DNA of 64,000 nt, taken from assembly GCA_963930775.1 (NCBI GenBank), contig OZ005702.1:6324001-6388000 (forward strand). Direction: 5' to 3'. The translations under genes were made by a program, and so were the position numbers. Shown here piece after piece: positions 58,908 to 64,000 of this stretch. The notes beneath the pieces were generated by a model, which worked only from the letters and a program-made list of their open reading frames with translations, was not told where the DNA came from and searched no databases. Source of the stretch: Cliona cf. orientalis. Its lineage: Eukaryota > Porifera > Demospongiae > Clionaida > Clionaidae. Each line of letters opens with the position of its first letter. Positions within the stretch are counted from its first letter, which is position 1.

Positions 58908-59848
58908 ATGGCTGTTGCAGGTGAACCTGAAAGCGAGCGAATATACAGATTGACCATCCTTCGTCTGGGAAAGGCGTTTACTCACACCTTAAGAGAGTGG
59001 CCTGTATTTTCTGTGGACTTGCGACTGATGGAGTTCAAAGTTTCTTCTGGCACCTATCACGGCTTCATACGGGACGATCCAAGTCTCCTGGTCATGTCGA
59101 GGCCATTTGAATTGCAAATTTCAGATAGCATGGACTGTTGCTTCGTAAAACCCGAGGTATGTACATTTTGTGTGTGTGTTGGGGGGGGGGGGGGGGGGGA
59201 GGATGGAATCAGACCACGTAGTGTTGTAATAGTATGCTGTATGATATATATCTATATTATTGATGTACACAGCTGGAAGAATTCAACTACATAATCAAGA
59301 AAGATGCGATGTCTGTACTGCCAGATGGTGCTCTAGTTGTGTGGAAATGGGATTTTGAAAACGATAGTGACAATGAATATACAGATGAAGGCGAAAATGA
59401 AGAGGATGTAGAAGACGAAAAAATCCAACAAGAAGAAAACTGCAGCGATGCTGAAGATCACCGCAGTCATACAGTGACATTCAAATGTATGGGAACTAGA
59501 AAGGAGGAAGAATATCAAGACACACTACGTCATATCAGCGGGCTTAAGCCAGTCCAACAAGTGGAAGTAAAACTTCTACCAGAGCCAAGCAATCCCTTCG
59601 ATTCAAAGGCTATAGCTTTTGTGGCTGTTGTGAACAACAAGGACCATAGGATTGGTTACGCTGTACGCGAAGTACTAGATGATCTACATCTAGCAATTCG
59701 TGAAAAAAAGATTCTTAAAGTGGAGTTTGCTTGGGTGAAAATGATGGCCGCTTGGCCAAGGTCTGGACTAGGCTTCTACTGTGGAATAAACATCACTAAG
59801 AGAGGAGAGTGGTCTCCAACAATTGTGAAATACCAGAGTACAAGATAA
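58908..59848 (+). CDS. HIRAN-domain protein
   Basis: Two exons, 58908-59156 and 59273-59848, join in phase 0 (donor GAG/GTATGT, acceptor ACACAG) to give 274 residues. Residues 1-110 are unrecognised. About 112-142 are strongly acidic (DEGENEEDVEDEK). About 149-250 form a HIRAN domain: FKCMGTRKEEEYQ, VQQVEVKLLPEPSNPFDSKA (the conserved NPxDxxA core) and HRIGYAVREV. HIRAN domains, as in HLTF/Rad5, bind DNA 3' ends, so a DNA-end-binding role is plausible but inferred. The start has A at -3 and G at +4. The gene ends 68 bases from the convergent gene; an AATAAA near 59876 can serve as its poly(A) signal. It lies just inside the left end of the putative transposon. Confidence 0.85.
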
Positions 59849-59875
59849 ACACTGAACAGGAACAATCAACAACAT

Positions 59876-59881
59876 AATAAA
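59876..59881 (+). terminator. Polyadenylation signal between convergent genes
   Basis: AATAAA lies about 28 bases after the HIRAN gene stop, in the 68-base gap before the end of the convergent gene. Transcripts of the two genes therefore probably overlap at their 3' ends. Confidence 0.5.
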
Positions 59882-59916
59882 TATACAGACAAGTTGAATA
59901 ATTGTGATTTTTGCTG

Positions 59917-62900
59917 TTAAACATACGAGTGTTCAATTTCATGAATCTGTTTCAGTGAACTTGGAGGGGGTGGTACATCAACTGGGATATTGTGAAATTG
60001 CATCCTGACTGAACGTGCACCAGGAACTGCTAGTGACGTACGTCCATGCACCAATTTACCTGGCTGTTCAATGCGACGTGAACGTTGCTGTCGGGGGTTA
60101 TGTTGAGAATGAGTGGCTGAGGGTTCATTAAAACTTGGCCTTGGTCCCTCAAGAAATCGATCATGGGAAGAGGTATAATAATAATAGGGTAGGTTAGGGT
60201 CCATTCGTTTCATATATTCAATACACAGTTTTCTCCATTCAAAGCGAACATGCTTCAGGGTAAAATCCTTACCGAGGTTGTCGCGAAATACGCTGAAAAA
60301 ACATTCCACATCGTCTGTGGTACTGGCTCTTGGGTTATCAGGAGTTCCACCCATTTCAGCTATCTTTCGACGGTGAAACTCACGACCCTCTATGTTAGTA
60401 GAGACTGCAATTACTGTCTCACGTGTGAATCCTCGTATTCCGCCAATGGGGCTATACAAAGTACATAATATTATCATAAAAACAAAGCACACAATATATA
60501 AGAGAATGGTTGTTACCTGTTAACTTCTAGAAGGCTGAAATCATAGTTAACCCGGTGCCAAGGCATTAGTTCATCCAAAATATAATTTAGAAATTTGTAG
60601 TTGTATCGACAGCGTTGTAATTCAGACAAACCCCTCTCATCACATGCTCTTCTCCAACCAAGAACTGCCTCAATGTATTCAGCTTCAATTACATACTGTT
60701 TTTCTTTCATAAATGCCAATAACTGCGATCCAAACAGTCGCTCTACATCTGTCACTGACTGCTTTCTCTGTCCAGTTAGTGCTGGATATGTAAGACCTGA
60801 TGTCGGATCCTCAAGAGCCTCAACATACCTCTCTAGCTGTAAATCATTTGGACCACCTAGTCGTGTACTGGTACCTATTCTCTATAGAATTAGAAATAAA
60901 CATGAAAAGTAATGCACACATACAAGGTCTGAACTGAACTTGATGTAGTGGCATGATGTGATGGTGAGCATGAATTGGAGTTGGTTAGCAATGGATTCCA
61001 TACTTAATCCAATGTAAGGTCATGCAGTCCAAGCTTGGCTATAATTATATGTACATGGTGTATTTATAAGGGTTTATTGAGCCCCATAAGTGGATAATGA
61101 TATCTACACTGGATCATAATTACAATGTGCATATAATAATATTATAGTACACACATAATAGAGTATACATGCACACACACCTTGAAAACATGACCTTCAT
61201 CCTCTCTTTCCAGAAAAGGTTCTTGAGTGATGTGGTGAACTTCAGGCACATACATGTAAGTACGAAACGGCACACCTTTTTCATCCCATTCACGCACCCG
61301 ATACTGGTACTCCATTTGGGCAAGAATAGATCGTAACATATCTGTACGGTCTTCTTTTTTCCCTATGACATAATTAAAGGTAACTATAATCATCAGTATG
61401 GTCATGGCAAACCTACCAGGCTTCCAAGGATGGGGGTTGTATCCAGTTGGGACAGTTCGTTGACGTAACCTGGTTATCACGTCCATGTCTGTTGCACCTT
61501 CACATCTCCACGACAAAATTTCAGAGAGTAGTGATGCAGGTACAATTGGGCTCGGTGATGCAGCCACAATACTTCCATCAAGTTTTCCTAAAGCAAAAAT
61601 AATGGTTTTCTACTTAGTGAATTGTAATTACTCACTTTTTGGTGTTAGCATTGCAAGTAACGCAGCCTCTCCTTTGTTACTATATTTAGCACGAGCATCC
61701 GCCCTTATCTTCAAAATAGACACTGGTCGCTTATATCCACGAGCTCTGAAGCTATTAAACTCTCCATTCGTAACAAGCCCTGAAGTATACATGTATGTAC
61801 ATCACACTTTTTAATAATCATTATCACGATAATAAAAATGATTTACCAGCAATTTTCATTTGTCGCTGATGCATTTCATGAACAATCTGGTCTGTGAGTC
61901 TACGAAGGGTAGCATCTGTCATGCCACGATACGAAACACATTGGATAGGTATTGCATAAGGCTTTTTGTCTCTTTTGTCGGAACTGATCATGAACACAAA
62001 TATGTGCGAGGCAGCTGTTCGTGTGTGTTTAGACAGAGCAGTAATGAATGCTGAGAGGGCACTTCTCACATCAGATACTTTCCTAGGAACATTTGCAGTT
62101 GCCAAGTCAAATGACGTGTCCCATATTTTGTCGAGTAAACTTGAAACTTCAACAGACATTTTTCGTGCTTCCTCATTTAACCGACTGAGATCATCGACAT
62201 TCCACCCTAATCGGTATTGCATCTTATTACTAACTTTTTTAGATCCAAGTGATTCCTCATATTCAGAAGTAGCCTTGGTCAGAGCTGTGTAAGAATAGTA
62301 CATGTCAATATCATTGAGGTTCTTGGTGGAGTAAATAATATAATATCAAGCAGAAACTTGATACGCCTACATAAGAATAATTATCCATTATTTTGTCATT
62401 GCAATAGCAGATGTTGAGCTACGTCTTTTAATGTCATACGGCTACAGTACATTTACAGTATAGAATTATTACCATTTGAAATGGTTTCCAAGTCATTGCA
62501 TATTAGGGTCAGTACTGCTCGCAGGTCATCAATCAGTTCTGGTCGATGGTTTCTGGGAGGCATACCAATCTTTCCCACAAACTCCAGCCGCTGTAAGTAA
62601 GCATCGTAGCTCTTCTGCAATTCTCCATCTGCAACATCAATGTCTCCTGTCCATATTTTCTTGGTAGATTCCCCCAATCCTTCCACTACATCACAACCGT
62701 CCCCTTTAATCCACCAAACAGCATTAGGGTGAACATTATTTGCTTCGTCCAGTGACGAAAACTGGGCGAAACAGTAAGTAATGTTATGATAACAAATCAA
62801 AACCATTCATACTTGAATCTTTGATCCTGTTGTAAATTCCCTATTTGCTATACCCATCTGCAAAGCTCTGCTTGATAGACCGGGAACATTCACTCTAGCC

Positions 62901-64000
62901 TATATAAGCAAATCAGATAATATTATTACAAAGATAAAAATTAATTATATTTAAAAAATACCTTCACTGGATCTCTTGTAGATGATCCATGTCTACAACC
63001 TTGTTCTGTGGAATCAGAGCTCCACATAGGTCCATTGTATAGCTTGGTCCATTTAGTACCAAACAAGCAGTACATACTTTCTAGCCATAATCGATAATCA
63101 CTGGGACAAACCACTGTCTGCTAATAACATTACAGTAATGAAAGAACACAATTAACTATGAGAATGATTACCTTGGAAGACTGATAAAAATTGATGACAT
63201 ACTCGAGTAAACCCATTGGCATTCGATTGGTAGGTATAAGCGAACTCGAGCCATCATCCCTTTGAAGTCCCAGACCTTTAGCCAATCCAAACAAGATGTT
63301 GCTACGACCACTTTTTTTTAGCTGCGACATTGCCTTTAATGATAGCTCCAGGAAACTAGGCGGAACATGTAATCCAGAGTGATGCATTGAAACATGATGT
63401 TGGTACAGACTTGTGATCAATTCCATCTGATCAAGAGGTGACAGCTGATGAAACCAGTCAATGCAGCTAGTTCTACTTATAGGAACATCGCGCATCAACG
63501 TTGCAGACAAGTCATCGACATGTGCACCATCAGGATCTAACGTAACACTATCAGTGGAATCGGGTACCTGTGGAGTGTTCTCCTTGTCCACCAAAAGATC
63601 TTTCTCGGCATCTTTGGGAGTGGGGTAGAGTTGATGTAGATAGCGGACTACTCTAGTACGGCAAGCAGAACCTAAAAAAACATAATACATACATATTACT
63701 ATTCTGGGCTGGGAACATACTTGATAGTTAGTACAAGCACTGCCACTAAAATAAAATCTAACTGTAGCATACATGTGATACACCATCACTCCGTTCCGCA
63801 CCTGTCCTGACTTGTGGATAGCCAGCCCTATCACGCACAAATGTTGCAGAAGACGCCCAAAATTTGCTGTCCTTGGTACTCTCCCACTTCTCTGGATTGT
63901 GGAAGAGCATGAACTCAACGAGAGCCTTGGTTTCTTCAGTTGTCCACGCACTCACTGGAACATATCGACTAGTACATGGTGTAGCATCACTCAAAGGCGC
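59917..64000 (-). CDS. Large Myb/SANT-like protein with hAT-like C-terminal motif, candidate transposase, 5' end outside window
   Basis: Eleven exons, right to left: 63802-64000 (partial), 63172-63671, 62962-63117, 62813-62899, 62473-62761, 61847-62284, 61636-61779, 61417-61587, 61181-61362, 60517-60881 and 59917-60451. All joins are in frame, for about 1,020 codons. The N-terminus is Myb/SANT-like (SAWTTEETKALVEFML, then KDSKFWASSATFV, then CRTRVVRYL across the first intron). The middle is unrecognised. Near the C-terminus TTDDVECFFSVFRDNLG recalls the (V)ExxFS motif holding the catalytic Glu of hAT-like RNase-H-fold transposases. It is followed by WRKLCIEYMKRMDPNLPYYY and a basic, Pro-rich tail. 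DNA binding is likely; transposase activity is inferred. I recall similar repetitive proteins in cnidarians and fish but cannot verify this. An ATG at about 63994 may be the start. Confidence 0.8.

Larger units (their letters stand above)
58763..64000. mobile_element. Putative large DNA transposon inserted in PMP copy D; right end outside window
   Basis: The left boundary is fixed by loss of homology to PMP copies A-C just before CAGAGGAGGTACGAAATCG, an end with the CAG-start typical of hAT-like transposons. The eight bases before it (GATCAAAG) are a candidate TSD. It contains two convergent multi-exon genes, HIRAN (+) and a Myb/SANT-like large protein (-), and extends at least 5.2 kb. Without the other end, the TIR and TSD are unproven. 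The alternative is a simple genomic rearrangement joint. Confidence 0.55.

Overview
This window looks like animal nuclear DNA, most likely from a sponge (demosponge). It is AT-rich, and its genes have short GT-AG introns, mostly in phase 1 in the secreted mosaic gene. The families fit: an NLR-type NACHT/LRR protein, degenerate ankyrin proteins, secreted proteins built from Chlamydia-PMP-like GGAIY repeats, and a MUC4/SUSD2-like mosaic of AMOP, vWD, EGF and Calx-beta domains. Miniature transposons are dense. The species call is inference. Exon joins below were checked by hand for reading phase and agree unless noted; coordinates of short repeats may be off by a base or two.

Layout. 1-9433 (-): 3' part of a multi-exon ankyrin-repeat gene whose last exon leaves the window. 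It carries a dead hAT-like element, a MITE and repeated segments in its 4-kb intron. 9.6-18.9 kb: no convincing gene, but many non-autonomous DNA transposons, several with clean target-site duplications (TSDs). 19074-20891 (-): intronless gene for a secreted-then-polytopic membrane protein. 21860-28895 (+): two-exon NLR-like gene with a death-fold-like first exon, four copies of a ~222-residue unit, NACHT and LRRs. 31480-32394 (+): secreted precursor with a Cys-rich phospholipase-A2-like tail, behind a duplicated upstream region. 35003-41155 (+): 17-exon secreted AMOP/vWD(GDPH)/EGF/Calx-beta protein of 1215 residues.

41.4-58.8 kb holds four related (-) copies of a PMP-repeat secreted gene (A-D) in varied decay. 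A has several frameshifts. B has lost its start codon and is split by a 3.2-kb TA-flanked insertion. C is nearly intact. D is cut by a transposon. Each copy carries downstream a piece of the 3' flank of the mosaic gene, so the unit was duplicated together.

58763 to the right edge appears to be one mobile element landed inside PMP copy D. It holds a 274-residue HIRAN-domain gene (+) and a convergent gene of at least 11 exons (-), with a Myb/SANT-like N-terminus and a C-terminal motif reminiscent of the catalytic-Glu region of hAT-like transposases. This gene pair is the best candidate for a poorly described system here.
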